A stretch of 64,000 nt of DNA from JACVRM01 sp963809765 (GCA_963809765.1 CAWEKT010000001.1:682001-746000), one strand, 5' to 3'. Positions 17,165-29,517 are shown, counted from the first letter of the stretch. Program-made: numbers and translations. Notes: a model not told the origin generated them from the sequence alone.

Positions 17165-19312
17165 ATGGCCGTCGCGACGCCCGATCAGTACCTCGCCGAC
17201 CTCAACGACTCCCAGCGGGAGGCCGTCCTTGCGACCGAGGGCCCGCTGCTCGTCATCGCGGGCGCCGGCTCGGGCAAGACGCGCGTTCTGACCTATCGGG
17301 TCGCCCACCTCATCCGCGCGTGCGGCGTCAAGCCGAACGAGATCCTGGCGATCACGTTCACGAACAAGGCGGCGGCGGAGATGCGCTCCCGCCTCGACGC
17401 CCTGCTCGAACGGCAGGCACGGGCGATCTGGATCATGACCTTCCACGCGGCGTGCGGGCGGATCCTGCGCGCGGAGGCAGCCCGGCTCGGCTACCGGTCG
17501 ACGTTCACGATCTACGACCAGGCCGACCAGGTGCGCCTCGTCAAGTCGTGCCTGGAGGAGCTCGAGCGCGATCCCAAGCGCTTCATCCCGCGCGGCGTGC
17601 ACGCCGCCATCTCCAACGCGAAGAACGAGCTCGTCTCGCCGGCCATGTACCGCGAGCGCGTCGCCTCCTTCTTCGACCAGACCGTCGCCGACGTCTACGA
17701 GCTGTACCAGCGCCGCCTGTTCGCCTCGAACGCCGTCGACTTCGACGACCTGCTCATGCTCACCGTGGACGTGCTCGAGCGCTTCCCCGAGGCGCGCGAG
17801 CGCTGGCAGAAGGCCTTCCGCTACGTGCTCGTCGACGAGTACCAGGACACGAACCACGCCCAGTACCGGCTGCTGCAGCTCCTGGCCGAGAAGCACCGCA
17901 ACATCTGCGCGGTCGGCGACCAGGACCAGGCGATCTTCTCGTGGCGCGGGGCGGACATGCGCAACATCACCGAGTTCGAGCGCGACTTCCCCGGCACCCA
18001 GGTCGTCACCCTGGAGCAGAACTACCGCTCGACGAACACGATCCTGCGCGCAGCCAACCACGTCATCGCGCACAACACGGATCGCAAGGAGAAGAACCTC
18101 TGGTCGGAGCTGGGCGAGGGCGAGCAGGTGCAGGCGCTCGAGATGGAGGACGAGCACGCCGAGGCGCGCTACGTCGCCGCTCAGATCGCCCGGCTGATCG
18201 AGGAGGGGCTGAACGGCTCCGAGGTCGCGGTCTTCTACCGGACGAACGCACAGTCGCGGGTGCTGGAGGACGTGCTCGTCCGCCAGAACGTCGCGTACCA
18301 GGTGATCGGCGGGCCGCGCTTCTACGAGCGCGCCGAGGTCAAGGACGGGATGGCGTACCTGCAGGTGCTCGACAACCCGGCCGACGCGGTCTCGCTGCAG
18401 CGCATCGCCAACCGGCCGCGCCGCGGGATCGGCGACACCACGCTCGCGCGCCTGGGCACCCATGCGGAGGCGATGGGCGTGACGCTCTTCGAGGCGCTCG
18501 ACCGGGCCGAGGAGGCGGGCGTCTCCGGTGCGCCGCTCCGCAACGTCCAGGGCCTGTGGCGGCTGCTGCAGTCGCTGCAGGCGGCGGCGCGCGAGCTGAC
18601 CGTGCCCGAGCTGGTCGAGCGCGTGCTCGAGGACTCCGGCTACCTCGACGCGCTCGAGTCCGAGCGGACGATCGAGGCGCAGGGCCGGCTCGAGAACCTG
18701 CGCGAGCTCGTCGGCGTCGCCCGCGAGTACCAGGCGGCTGCGGCCGAGCCGAGCCTCTCGCACTTCCTCCAGGAGATCTCGCTCTACTCCGACCAGGACG
18801 CGCTGCGTGAGCGCGAGTCGCTCGTGACCCTGATGACGCTCCACAACGCCAAGGGCCTCGAGTTCAAGGCGGTGTTCATGATCGGGATGGAGGAGGGGAT
18901 CTTCCCGCACGCCCGCTCGCTCGAGGACCAGTCGCTCGACGAGGAGCGTCGGCTCTGTTACGTCGGCATGACCCGGGCGCAGGAACGCCTGACGCTGACG
19001 CACGCGACGACGCGCTCGCTGTACGGCAACCGCTCGTACAACCTGCCGTCGCGCTTCCTCGACGAACTGCCGGCCGACGGGGTGGAGCGGGAGCGCCTGC
19101 GCCCCGCCTCCTGGGCCTCCTACGGCGCGAAGTCGTTCGCGCCGCGCGAGGACGTGCCGGAGCTGGCGACCGGCGACAACGTCCGCCACGGCACGCTCGG
19201 CGAGGGCGTCGTCCTGCGAGTCGAACCGGGGGGCGTCGTCACCGTCCGCTTCGCGCAGGACGGGGCGGAGCGCCGGCTGATGCTCGAGTACGCGCCGCTC
19301 GAGCGCATCTAG
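17165..19312 (+). CDS. pcrA: UvrD/PcrA-type ATP-dependent DNA helicase
   Basis: 715-residue superfamily 1A 3'-5' helicase used in repair and replication restart. Motifs in order: Q motif LNDSQREAV, motif I AGAGSGKT (about residues 31-38), Ia ITFTNKAAAEM, II VDEYQDT (about 223), III GDQDQAIFSWRGAD, IV LEQNYRS, V TLMTLHNAKGLEF, VI YVGMTRAQERL. The C-terminal tail DNVRHGTLGEGVVLRVEPGG is the Tudor-like domain that binds RNA polymerase in PcrA. ATG 17165 was chosen because it gives the usual N terminus just before the Q motif. Intact, single frame. Confidence 0.96.
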   Translation: MAVATPDQYLADLNDSQREAVLATEGPLLVIAGAGSGKTRVLTYRVAHLIRACGVKPNEILAITFTNKAAAEMRSRLDALLERQARAIWIMTFHAACGRILRAEAARLGYRSTFTIYDQADQVRLVKSCLEELERDPKRFIPRGVHAAISNAKNELVSPAMYRERVASFFDQTVADVYELYQRRLFASNAVDFDDLLMLTVDVLERFPEARERWQKAFRYVLVDEYQDTNHAQYRLLQLLAEKHRNICAVGDQDQAIFSWRGADMRNITEFERDFPGTQVVTLEQNYRSTNTILRAANHVIAHNTDRKEKNLWSELGEGEQVQALEMEDEHAEARYVAAQIARLIEEGLNGSEVAVFYRTNAQSRVLEDVLVRQNVAYQVIGGPRFYERAEVKDGMAYLQVLDNPADAVSLQRIANRPRRGIGDTTLARLGTHAEAMGVTLFEALDRAEEAGVSGAPLRNVQGLWRLLQSLQAAARELTVPELVERVLEDSGYLDALESERTIEAQGRLENLRELVGVAREYQAAAAEPSLSHFLQEISLYSDQDALRERESLVTLMTLHNAKGLEFKAVFMIGMEEGIFPHARSLEDQSLDEERRLCYVGMTRAQERLTLTHATTRSLYGNRSYNLPSRFLDELPADGVERERLRPASWASYGAKSFAPREDVPELATGDNVRHGTLGEGVVLRVEPGGVVTVRFAQDGAERRLMLEYAPLERI

Positions 19313-19347
19313 GCCACGAGCGCGGCTTCGCGTAGGCTGCACACGCA

Positions 19348-20583
19348 ATGGCGACCACCGCAGGCATCACCCTCCGCAGCGTCGAGCCCGACGAGATCAA
19401 GCGCTTCCTCGAGACGGTGGAGGCCGCGTTCGGCGAATCCCTCCACGAGGAGGACGCCGAGCGCTGGGGCCAGCACCTTCCGCCCGAGCGGCAGTTCTGG
19501 GCCTGGGACGGCGACGTCCCCGTCGGCACGGCGGGAACGCTCGCGCTGAAGCTCCGCATACCGGGCGCCGAGCTGCCCGCCGACGGGATCACGGCGGTCG
19601 GCGTGCAGCCGAGCCACCGGCGCCGCGGGATCCTCACGCAGATGATGCGGCGGCAGCTCGAGGACGCGCGCGAGCACGAGGAGTCGCTCGCGATCCTCTG
19701 GGCCTCCGAGGGCTCCATCTACGGCCGCTTCGGCTACGGCATGGCCACCACCGCGGCGCGCATCGACGCCGACCGTGATCGCATGAGGTTCCGGCCGCCG
19801 GACGAGCCGGCAGGCACGACCCGGCTGCTGACGGACGAGCAGGCGCTCGAGGTCATGCCCGCGATCTACGACCGCGTGCAAGCGTCGACGCCGGGCATGC
19901 TCGCCCGCAGCAAGTCGTGGTGGAAGGCGGCGCGGCTGCCGGATCCCGAGCATTGGCGCCGGGGAGCGGGCCCGATGTTCCGCGTCGTCTGGGAGGACGA
20001 CGGGCGCCCGGAGGCCTACGCCATGTATCGCATCCGAGGCTCGTGGGAGGAGGGCGTCCCGGGCAGCTCGCTCGAGGTGCGCGAGGTGATCGGCTCGTCG
20101 CCGCTTGCCACACGCGAGATCTTCCGGTTCCTCTTCGGCGTCGACCTCGTCCAGCGCGTCAAGGTCTGGGGGCTGCCGCTCGACCACCCGATCTTCCTCT
20201 CGGTCATGGAGCCCCGGCGGCTCAAGCTCGGGGCCGGCGACGGGCTCTGGGTGCGCCTGCTCGACCTGGAGGAGTCGCTGTCCGCACGGTCGTACGCGAG
20301 CGACGGCGCGGTCACCTTCGGCATCCGGGACGCCTTCTGGCCCGAGAACGAGGGCACCTGGCGGCTCGAGGTCGAGGGCGGCCAGGCGAGCGTCACCCGC
20401 AACGGCGGCGACGCCGAGCTGCAGCTCGACATCGCCGACCTCGGCTCGACCTACCTCGGCGGCTTCTCGTTCGCCACGCTCCGCCGCGCGCAGCGTGTCG
20501 ACGAGCTGGTGGAAGGCGCCGTCGAGCGCGCCGACGCGATGTTCCGCACCACGGCCCAGCCGTGGTGCCCCGAAGTCTTCTAG
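19348..20583 (+). CDS. Eis-like GNAT N-acetyltransferase
   Basis: 411 residues, the usual Eis length. N-terminal GNAT domain with VGVQPSHRRRGILTQMM (acetyl-CoA P-loop, about residues 82-98) and SEGSIYGRFGYG. The middle has a second, degenerate GNAT fold, and the C terminus (LRLEVEGGQASVTRNGGDAELQLDIADL) is the SCP2/sterol-carrier-like domain. The terminal carboxylate acts as a catalytic base in Eis; here the protein ends CPEVF, matching the family's terminal Phe. Eis enzymes acetylate amines, including lysine side chains and aminoglycosides; the target here is unknown. Start ATG 19348, 35 bases after pcrA. Confidence 0.88.
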   Translation: MATTAGITLRSVEPDEIKRFLETVEAAFGESLHEEDAERWGQHLPPERQFWAWDGDVPVGTAGTLALKLRIPGAELPADGITAVGVQPSHRRRGILTQMMRRQLEDAREHEESLAILWASEGSIYGRFGYGMATTAARIDADRDRMRFRPPDEPAGTTRLLTDEQALEVMPAIYDRVQASTPGMLARSKSWWKAARLPDPEHWRRGAGPMFRVVWEDDGRPEAYAMYRIRGSWEEGVPGSSLEVREVIGSSPLATREIFRFLFGVDLVQRVKVWGLPLDHPIFLSVMEPRRLKLGAGDGLWVRLLDLEESLSARSYASDGAVTFGIRDAFWPENEGTWRLEVEGGQASVTRNGGDAELQLDIADLGSTYLGGFSFATLRRAQRVDELVEGAVERADAMFRTTAQPWCPEVF

Positions 20584-20654
20584 GTCGCCCGCCAGCGTCG
20601 AGCCGCAGCGAGCGGCCATGTCCGCCCTGGACATGTCCTTGAGGGCCACTCCGG

Positions 20655-20760
20655 AGGCGGACCCCACCCTCCCAGAGGGGAGAGCTGCCTCCACCTCCCG
20701 CCCGGGCTCGACGGTACCGGCGAGGTCGGCACGTGTCTGTGACGGAACTGCGCCGAATGC
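20655..20760 (+). repeat. Dispersed GC-rich repeat, intergenic copy
   Basis: About 105 bases between the acetyltransferase and the lipoprotein. It shares a block with the reverse complement of 30385-30490 inside treZ: both start near GACCCC...CCCT...GGGG...CCTCC-AC and end GTCG-CACGTGTCTGTG-x-CGGA...GCCGAAT. About 29 of the last 36 positions agree by eye. The remaining 260-base gap (20584-20842) shows no other feature beyond a possible promoter for the downstream lipoprotein. Confidence 0.55.
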
Positions 20761-20842
20761 GCAACAGCGGGCGGCGGTTTACGTCGGCACTGTCGAGGCG
20801 ATACCCCCTGCCGTCTGGCGTCTACACGTGGAGGACGGCTTC

Positions 20843-21031
20843 GTGACGCGACGACGGATCAGCGCTCTGAGTGCAAGCCTGCTCGCCGGTCTCGCGCTCG
20901 GGCTCGGCGCCTGCGGCGGCTACGAGGACGACGACGACGGCGGCAGCGACTCGCCGGGGACGACGACGCTGCAGGGCTCGCTGCCACAGGACACGCTCGA
21001 CCAGACGACGACTGGCGACGGCGACGGCTGA
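20843..21031 (+). CDS. Small lipoprotein, 62 aa
   Basis: GTG start, MTRRRISALSASLLAGLALG signal followed by the lipobox LGACGG (Cys at about residue 24), then an acidic, low-complexity mature part (GYEDDDDGGSDSPGTTTL) ending TTTGDGDG. No fold is predicted and no family recognised. It is lipid-anchored at the cell surface if expressed. Its stop faces malQ, whose stop lies 34 bases away. Confidence 0.6.
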   Translation: MTRRRISALSASLLAGLALGLGACGGYEDDDDGGSDSPGTTTLQGSLPQDTLDQTTTGDGDG

Positions 21032-21064
21032 ACCGGCGACAACAGCGGGTCGGGCACCTCCAGG

Positions 21065-22271
21065 TTAGGCGGGCAAGCGACCCGCAGCCGCCGTCGCCTC
21101 GCGCAGCCGCGCCGCCAGCTCCCTCGTGAGCTGCCCTCGCCGGAGCCGCCAGCGCCAGTTGCCGGTCGGCTCTCCGGGCACGTTCATCCGGGCCTCGCTG
21201 CCGAGCCCGAGCAGGTCCTGGGCGGGGAAGACCGCGAGCGCCGGGCGGGACTCGAGCCCCATGCGGACGAGCGACCACGCCGGGTCGGCCGGGTCGAGGC
21301 CGGTGCGCTCCTGCTCCCGCTTCGGCAGCGACCGGTACCAGCCGAGCGTCGTGTCGTTGTCGTGCGTGCCCGTGTACACGACCTGGTGCTCGCGGTGGTT
21401 CTCGAGCCGGTGCGGGTTGTCGCGGCCGCCGCCGAAGGCCCAGTGGAGGATGACCATGCCGGGCAGGCCGAGCTCGTCGCGCAGCCGGTGCACGGGCTCG
21501 GTGATCAGGCCGAGGTCCTCGGCGATCACGGGCAGCCCGCCGAGCTGCTCGCGGACCCGCAGCAGCAGCTCGCGGCCCGGAGCGCGCCGCCAGCGGCCGA
21601 CGCGCGCCGTCCTGCGGCCTTCCGGCACTGCCCAGTAGGCGACGAAGGCGCGGAAGTGGTCGACCCGCGTGAGGTCGACGAGCTCGAACGTGCGGCGGAA
21701 GCGCTCGACCCACCAGCGGTATCCAGTCGCCCGGTGCGTCGGCCAGTCGTAGAGCGGGTTGCCCCAGAGCTGCCCGTCGCGCGAGAAGTCGTCGGGCGGG
21801 ACGCCCGCCACGACGCCCCGCTGGAAGAGCTCGGGGTGGAAGCGTGTGGTCGGCGCCGCCCGGCGCGACGTAGATCGGCAGGTCGCCGATCAGGCGCACG
21901 CCGCGCTTCGCCGCGTACTCGCGCAGTGCCGTCCACTCGCGCTCGAAGCGCACCTGGTCGGCGAGCGCCCCCGCGCCCTCGAAGGCCGCCCAGTCGCCGC
22001 TCCAGAACGAGTGCCGGGCGACGAAGCCCTCGATCTCGTCGGCAGAGACGGGCGCGCGCGGTTCCGCGAGGAGCCCGCGCCAGGCCGCGAAGGCCGAGCT
22101 GCCGAAGTAGGGTGACCCCTCCGGCTCGGGCGGGCCGAGCGGGAGCACCTGCCACCAGCTCTGCCCCGCCGCCTCGAGCCAGTCCACGAACCGGTAGGCC
22201 TCCTCACCGAGCCGGCCGCCGGGCAGCGAGGTTGGGTGCAGCAGCACGCCGCTCGACCGCGCTAGCTTCAC
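21065..22271 (-). CDS. malQ: 4-alpha-glucanotransferase (amylomaltase), one frameshift
   Basis: GH77 enzyme that transfers glucan chains between maltodextrins in the cytoplasm. GTG 22271-22269 starts VKLARSSGVLLHPTSLPGG, the conserved N terminus. GSPYFGSSAFAAW, GVRLIGDLPIYVAPGGADH, WGNPLYDW, VDLTRVDHFRAFVAYW (catalytic Asp nucleophile in R-x-D-H-F), VIAEDLGLIT (acid/base Glu), and VVYTGTHDNDTTLGWY (third carboxylate) are all present. One surplus A near 21846, after GGADH, splits the frame; removing it gives FHPELFQRGVVAGVPPDDFS. About 402 residues, shorter than plant-type forms but usual for this subgroup. Divergent from glgE across a 43-bp gap. Confidence 0.92.
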
Positions 22272-22314
22272 CCCGGTTAGTTTCGCCGGCCGACCGGAAA
22301 CGCATCCCAGGCAC

Positions 22315-24123
22315 ATGCCGCCATCCCGAGCCAAGCGTCCACCTGCGCGCATCCAGATCCAGGATCTGCGGCCGCAGGTCGATTGCGGCCGCTACCCGGT
22401 CAGGCGCGCGGTCGGCGACCGCATCGCCGTCTCCGCCCGAGTCTTCCGGGACGGCCACGAGACCCTCGGTGCCGCCGTCCGCTGGAAGGGGCCCGGCGAC
22501 CGCAGCTGGCGTGAGGCCCCGCTCACCGCGGTCGGCAACGACTGGTGGGAAGGTGAGTTCGCCGTCGACGCCCCCGGGCGCTGGTCGTTCGCGGTCGAGG
22601 GCTGGGTCGACCGGGTCGCCTCCTGGCAGGTCGAGCTCCAGCGCAAGGCCGACGCGGGCCAGCCGGACCTCGCGAGCGAGCTGGCCGAAGGCGCCCTGCT
22701 GCTGAAGCGCGAAAGCGTCACCGTGGTCGACGGCCTCGCCGTGCCCGCCGGCGACCGCAGCGAGAAGACACGCTCGCAGGTGCTCGAGGTGGACGTCGAC
22801 CCTGAGCTGCGCGCGCTTCGGAGCGTGGTACGAGCTCTTCCCCCGCTCGTGGGGCGGCTTCGCCGGCGTCGAGCAGACGCTCCCCGAGCTCGCCGAGCTC
22901 GGCTTCGACGTCGTCTACCTGCCGCCCATCCACCCGATCGGCGAGACGAACCGCAAGGGCCGCAACAACGCCGAGCAGGCCGAGCCCGGCGACGTCGGCA
23001 GTCCGTGGGCGATCGGCGGCCCCGAGGGCGGGCACACGGCGATCCATCCCGACCTGGGCACGCTCACGGAGTTCAAGCGGCTGGTGAAGCGCGGGCGCCA
23101 GCTCGGCGTCGAGATCTGCCTCGACTTCGCCATCCAGTGCTCGCCCGACCACCCCTGGCTGACCGAGCATCCGGACTGGTTCCACCGCCGGCCGGACGGG
23201 ACGCTGAAGTACGCCGAGAACCCGCCCAAGCGCTACCAGGACATCTACAACGTCAACTTCGACAGCGAGGACTGGCGCGGGCTGTGGGAGGCGCTCCGCG
23301 ACGCGCTGTTGCACTGGGTGCGCGCCGGGGTGCGCGTCTTCCGCGTCGACAATCCCCATACGAAGCCGGTGGCGTTCTGGGAGTGGGTGCTCGCCGAGGC
23401 ACGCACCGAGGACCCCGAGGTCGTCTTCCTGTCCGAGGCGTTCACGCGGCCGGCGATGATGACGACGCTCGGCAAGGTCGGCTTCAGCCAGTCCTACACG
23501 TACTTCACGTGGAAGAACACGCGCTGGGAGCTGCAGGAGTTCTTGACGCAGATCCTCGGCTGGGCCGACTTCTACCGGCCGAACTTCTTCGTCAACACGC
23601 CCGACATCCTCCACGAGTACCTCCAGCTCGGCGGCCGGCCCGCCTTCGACGTGAGGCTGGTGCTGGCCGCGACCCTGTCGCCCTCGTACGGGATCTACTC
23701 GGGGTACGAGTCGCTCGAGAACGTGCCCGTTCGTCCCGGCAGCGAGGAGTACCTCGACTCGGAGAAGTACGAGGTCAAGGAGCGCAAGCTCGACGGTGAG
23801 CTGCTGCCGCTCGTCGCGCAGCTCAACCGCATCAGGCGCGAGAATCCGGCGCTGCAGCGGTTCGAGAACCTCGAGCTGCTGGACACGGAGAGCGAGTACC
23901 TGTTCGCCTACGCCAAGCGCTGGGAAGGGAACGTCGTGCTGGTGGTCGTCAACCTCGATCCGTTCAACGCCCGCGAGGGGCTGTGCGTCGTGCCGGCGCA
24001 CCTCGGCCTGGCGCCCGCGTTCGAGGGCGTGGAGCTGCTGAGCGGCCGGCACTTCCAGTGGGGGATCGGGCGCAACTTCGTGCGTCTCGACCCAGGGCAG
24101 AGCCACGTGGTGCGGGTGGGGCG

Positions 24124-24127
<4 letters not shown>
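22315..24127 (+). CDS. glgE: Alpha-1,4-glucan:maltose-1-phosphate maltosyltransferase GlgE, one frameshift
   Basis: GH13_3 enzyme that extends alpha-1,4-glucan using maltose 1-phosphate. The N-terminal beta domain includes YPVRRAVGDRIAVSARVFRDGH and WWEGEFAVDAPGRW. A surplus C near 22814 precedes RFGAWYELFPRSWGGFAG, then VVYLPPIHPIGETNRKGRNN, GVEICLDFAIQCSPDHPWL, VRVFRVDNPHTKPVAFW (nucleophile Asp near residue 342) and VVFLSEAFTRPAMM (acid/base Glu near 371). About 604 codons after correction, slightly shorter than the 660-700 usual. Its stop overlaps the treS ATG. With TreS and Mak downstream it completes trehalose to alpha-glucan conversion. Confidence 0.95.
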
Positions 24128-25824
<1,697 letters not shown>

Positions 25825-25828
<4 letters not shown>

Positions 25829-27225
25829 TCGACGAGCGGATCCGCGCCGGCGACCTCGATCTGCTCGGCGAGCAGCCGCTGATGGACTTCGTCCAGGGGC
25901 GCCGCTGGTTCGGCAGCAAGAGCGAGGAGGTCACGCACGCCAACGTCGTCGACACGGCGGTGCTCCGCAGCGAGATCCCGATGCTGGTGGCGGCGATCGC
26001 GGAGATCCGCTTCCAGCCGGGGACGCACGAGCTCTACCAGCTCCTGCTCGGCTTCCGCCCCGCGGACGAGGGCTGGGAGGAGGAGGTGGTCGGCGACACG
26101 GACGGGGCGCGCGCCTACGACGCGCTCGCCGACGCCGAGCTTGCGCGGGAGCTCGTCGAGCTGATGCGCCGCGGCGCCACGGTCGACGCGGGCGAGGGCA
26201 CGCTCGAGTTCCGGACGGTCGAGGCGGCGCCGATCCCGGAGGACCTGAGCGACTTCCAGCGGCTGGACGTCGAGCAGTCGAACACGTCGATCGTGTTCGG
26301 CGAGCACACGATCTTCAAGGTCTACCGCCGGCTCGAGCCCGGCGTGAACCCGGAGCTCGAGCTGCTCCGCTTCCTGACCGAGCGCCGCTTCCCCAACATC
26401 CCGGCGCTGCACGGGTGGTACGACTACGTCGGCCGCCCGTTGTCGGCGACGCTCGGGCTCGTGCAGACGTTCGTGCCGGGGGCGGAGGACGGCTGGGAGC
26501 TGGCGCTCGAGTCGATGGGCTCCGACCCCGAGGGCTTCCTGTCGAGGCTGCGTCAGCTGGGAACGGTGACGGGCTCGATGCACACGGCGCTGGCGAGCGA
26601 CGCGAGCGACCCGGCTTTCGCGCCTGAGGAGCCGAGCATGGAGGCGCTGCCGCTGCTCGTCGCCACCGTCGACGAGGAGATCGAGCAGCTCTTCCTCGAC
26701 CTGCCCGAGCGCGACGTGCTCGAGCCGGTCGCCGGTCGCGGCGAGGAGATCCGCGAGCGCCTGCGGCTGATCTCGCAGCTCGGCCCGGTCGGACGCGTGA
26801 TCCGCCACCACGGCGACTACCACCTCGGCCAGGTGCTCTGGGACGGCAAGGACTGGGTCGTGCTGGACTTCGAGGGCGAGCCGGCGCGCTCGCTGACGGA
26901 GCGGCGGCGCAAGCGCTCGCCGCTGCGGGACGTCGCCGGAATGCTGCGCTCCTTCGCCTACGCGGCGTCCGCCTCGGAGGTGGCGGGCTCGACGCCGGCG
27001 CCGCCGGGCTGGGAGGAGCGGGCCCGCGAGGAGTTCCTCGCCGGCTACTTCGAGACGGTCGAGCGCACGCTCGTGCCGTCGGGCTCGGACGCCATCCGGC
27101 GGCTGCTGACCGTGTTCGAGCTCGAGAAGGCCGTCTACGAGCTGCGCTACGAGCTCAACCACCGGCCCGACTGGCTGGGCATCCCCGTCGCCGGCATCCA
27201 GCGGCTGCTCGAGGCGCCGCTGTGA
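25825..27225 (+). CDS. mak: Maltokinase (Mak/Pep2)
   Basis: 466-residue kinase of the aminoglycoside-phosphotransferase fold that makes maltose 1-phosphate for GlgE. The N-terminal domain has WFGSKSEEVTHANVVD, typical of Pep2. The catalytic core has TSIVFGEHTIFKVYRR (Lys of the N lobe), VIRHHGDYHLGQVLWDG (Brenner motif H-G-D-x-H-x-x-Q near residue 329) and WVVLDFEGEPARSLTERRRK (D-F-E-G metal motif near 350). GTG start overlaps the treS stop. Intact. Confidence 0.93.
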
Positions 27226-27265
27226 GGGGCACGCGAGCGCCTCGTCCCGCCGTGCGGCCGCACGC

Positions 27266-29506
27266 GTGATCGAGCTCCACGACCCGCACGCGACGCTCGG
27301 CGCCCACCCGCAGAACGGCGGGGTCGTCGTACGCGCCTTCCGGCCGGACGCGGTCGCGGTCGTCGCGCGCCCGGAGGGCCTCGACCCGATCGAGCTCGAG
27401 CCCGCCGAGGCGGAGCCCGGGCTCTTCGAGGGCGTGATCGAGGGCGCACAGCTCCCGCTGCGCTACGAGCTCGAGGTGCGCACGCCGGGTGGAGACGCGG
27501 TCGTCGTCCGCGACCCGTACTCGTTCGCGCCGACGCTCGGGGAGCTCGACCTGCACCTGGCCGGCGAGGGCCGCCACGAGCGGCTCTGGGATCGCCTCGG
27601 CGCCCACCGCCGCGAGCTCGAAGGCGTCACCGGCGCGGCCTTCGCCGTGTGGGCGCCCAATGCTGCCGCCGTCAGCCTCGTCGGCGACTTCAACGACTGG
27701 GACGGGCGGCTGCACCCGATGCGCTCGCTGGGCGGGTCCGGCATCTGGGAGCTCTTCGTGCCGGGGATCGAGGAGGGCGCCCGCTACAAGTACGCGGTCC
27801 GCGACCGCGGCGGCGGCTTCACGCTGAAGGCCGACCCCTACGCGGCGGCAACCGAGGTCCCGCCGGCCAACGCCTCGATCGTGTTCCAGTCCGCGCATCA
27901 CTGGAAGGACGACGAGTGGCTGGAGCGCCGCCGCGCGACCGACGCGCTGGCCGGGCCGATGTCGATCTACGAGGTGCACCTCGGCTCCTGGCGCCGCAAC
28001 CCGCTCGAGAGCTCCCGCTCGCTGACGTACGACGAGCTGGCCGACGAGCTGGCCGCCTACGCGAACGACCTCGGCTTCACACATGTCGAGCTGCTGCCGG
28101 TCATGGAGCACCCCTACTCGGGCTCGTGGGGCTACCAGGTCACCGGCTTCTTCGCGCCCACGTCGCGGTTCGGGTCGCCGGACGACTTCCGCCGCTTCGT
28201 CGACCGCCTGCACGGCCACGGGCTCGGCGTCCTCCTCGACTGGGTCCCGGGGCACTTCCCCCGCGACGACTGGGCGCTCGCCCGCTTCGACGGCACAGCC
28301 GTGTACGAGCACGCCGACCCCCGCCGGGGCGCCCACCCCGACTGGGGAACGCTCGTCTTCAACCACGGCCGCGCGGAGGTGCGCAACTTCCTGCTCGCCA
28401 ACGCGCTCTACTGGCTGGAGGAGTTCCACGTCGACGGCCTCCGGGTCGACGCGGTGGCGTCGATGCTCTACCTCGACTACTCACGGCGCGAGGGCGAGTG
28501 GCTGCCCAACCGCTTCGGCGGCCGTGAGGACCTGGACGCCGTCTCGTTCCTCAAGGAGCTGAACGAGGTCGTGCACGGGCGCGAGCCCGGCGTCGTCTCC
28601 GCGGCGGAGGAGTCGACCGCCTGGCCGGGCGTCTCCCGGCCGACATACCTCGGCGGCCTCGGCTTCGGGCTCAAGTGGAACATGGGCTGGATGCACGACA
28701 CGCTCGACTACCTCCAGCGCGACCCCGTCTACCGGCGCTTCCACCACCACCAGCTGACGTTCAGCCTCATGTACGCCTTCTCGGAGAACTTCATCCTCCC
28801 GCTCTCGCACGACGAGGTCGTGCACGGCAAGGGGTCGCTGCTGCAGAAGATGCCCGGCGACCGCTGGCAGCAGCTCGCCAATCTGCGGGCGCTCTACGCC
28901 TACATGTGGGCGCACCCCGGCAAGAAGCTCCTCTTCATGGGTGGCGAGCTGGCGCAGGAGCGCGAGTGGGACGTCGAGGGCTCGCTCGAGTGGCACCTGC
29001 TGGAACGACCGGAGCACGCCGGCGTGCGCTCGCTCGTCCGCGACCTCAACCGCCTCTACCGGTCGGAGCCGGCGCTCTGGGAGATCGACTTCGACCCGTC
29101 CGGCTTCCGCTGGCTCGAGGCCAACGACGCGGCGAACAACGTGGTCGCCTTCGCGCGCCAGGGTCTCGGCGACACGCGTCCCGTCGTCTGCGTCTGCAAC
29201 TTCTCGCCGGTGCCCCAGCACGGCTACCGCGTCGGCATGCCGCGCGCCGGGCGCTGGCAGGAGCTCCTCAACACCGACTCCTCGCACTACGGCGGCTCCG
29301 ACGTGGGGAGCGGCGGCTTCGTCGAAGCGGAGGGAGTCGCCTGGCACGACCAGCCGTTCTCTGCCGAGGTCACCCTGCCGCCGCTCGGTGTCGTCTGGCT
29401 CGTCCCGACCGACGAGCCGCGGCGCGCCGCGAAGGCGAAGGCGCGAGCCCGGCGCAAGCCCCAACAGACGCGGCGAAGGGCGATTCGGGGGCACGTGCGC
29501 GGGTAG
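27266..29506 (+). CDS. glgB: 1,4-alpha-glucan branching enzyme
   Basis: 746-residue GH13_9 branching enzyme. Two N-terminal modules: an N1-type domain (LHDPHATLGAHPQNGGVVVR) and CBM48 (AFAVWAPNAAAVSLVGDFN). Catalytic motifs: DWVPGHFPRDDWALARFDG, VDGLRVDAVASMLYLDYSR (nucleophile near residue 390), VSAAEESTAWPGVSRP (acid/base near 447), LPLSHDEVVHGKGSLL (near 512). A basic tail of about 30 residues (KAKARARRKPQQTRRR) is unusual and may bind polyanions. GTG 27266 is the start used; a GTGA at 27222 overlapping mak could be the true start if a surplus base lies in 27225-27265. Confidence 0.94.
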   Translation: MIELHDPHATLGAHPQNGGVVVRAFRPDAVAVVARPEGLDPIELEPAEAEPGLFEGVIEGAQLPLRYELEVRTPGGDAVVVRDPYSFAPTLGELDLHLAGEGRHERLWDRLGAHRRELEGVTGAAFAVWAPNAAAVSLVGDFNDWDGRLHPMRSLGGSGIWELFVPGIEEGARYKYAVRDRGGGFTLKADPYAAATEVPPANASIVFQSAHHWKDDEWLERRRATDALAGPMSIYEVHLGSWRRNPLESSRSLTYDELADELAAYANDLGFTHVELLPVMEHPYSGSWGYQVTGFFAPTSRFGSPDDFRRFVDRLHGHGLGVLLDWVPGHFPRDDWALARFDGTAVYEHADPRRGAHPDWGTLVFNHGRAEVRNFLLANALYWLEEFHVDGLRVDAVASMLYLDYSRREGEWLPNRFGGREDLDAVSFLKELNEVVHGREPGVVSAAEESTAWPGVSRPTYLGGLGFGLKWNMGWMHDTLDYLQRDPVYRRFHHHQLTFSLMYAFSENFILPLSHDEVVHGKGSLLQKMPGDRWQQLANLRALYAYMWAHPGKKLLFMGGELAQEREWDVEGSLEWHLLERPEHAGVRSLVRDLNRLYRSEPALWEIDFDPSGFRWLEANDAANNVVAFARQGLGDTRPVVCVCNFSPVPQHGYRVGMPRAGRWQELLNTDSSHYGGSDVGSGGFVEAEGVAWHDQPFSAEVTLPPLGVVWLVPTDEPRRAAKAKARARRKPQQTRRRAIRGHVRG

Positions 29507-29517
29507 GCTCAGTCCGC

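Noticed and set aside
16793..19348. Very long antisense open frame (about 850 codons) opposite pcrA
   Set aside because: Mirror of a strongly coding GC-rich gene; product is Arg/Leu/Val-rich without domains, and pcrA on the other strand has every helicase motif.
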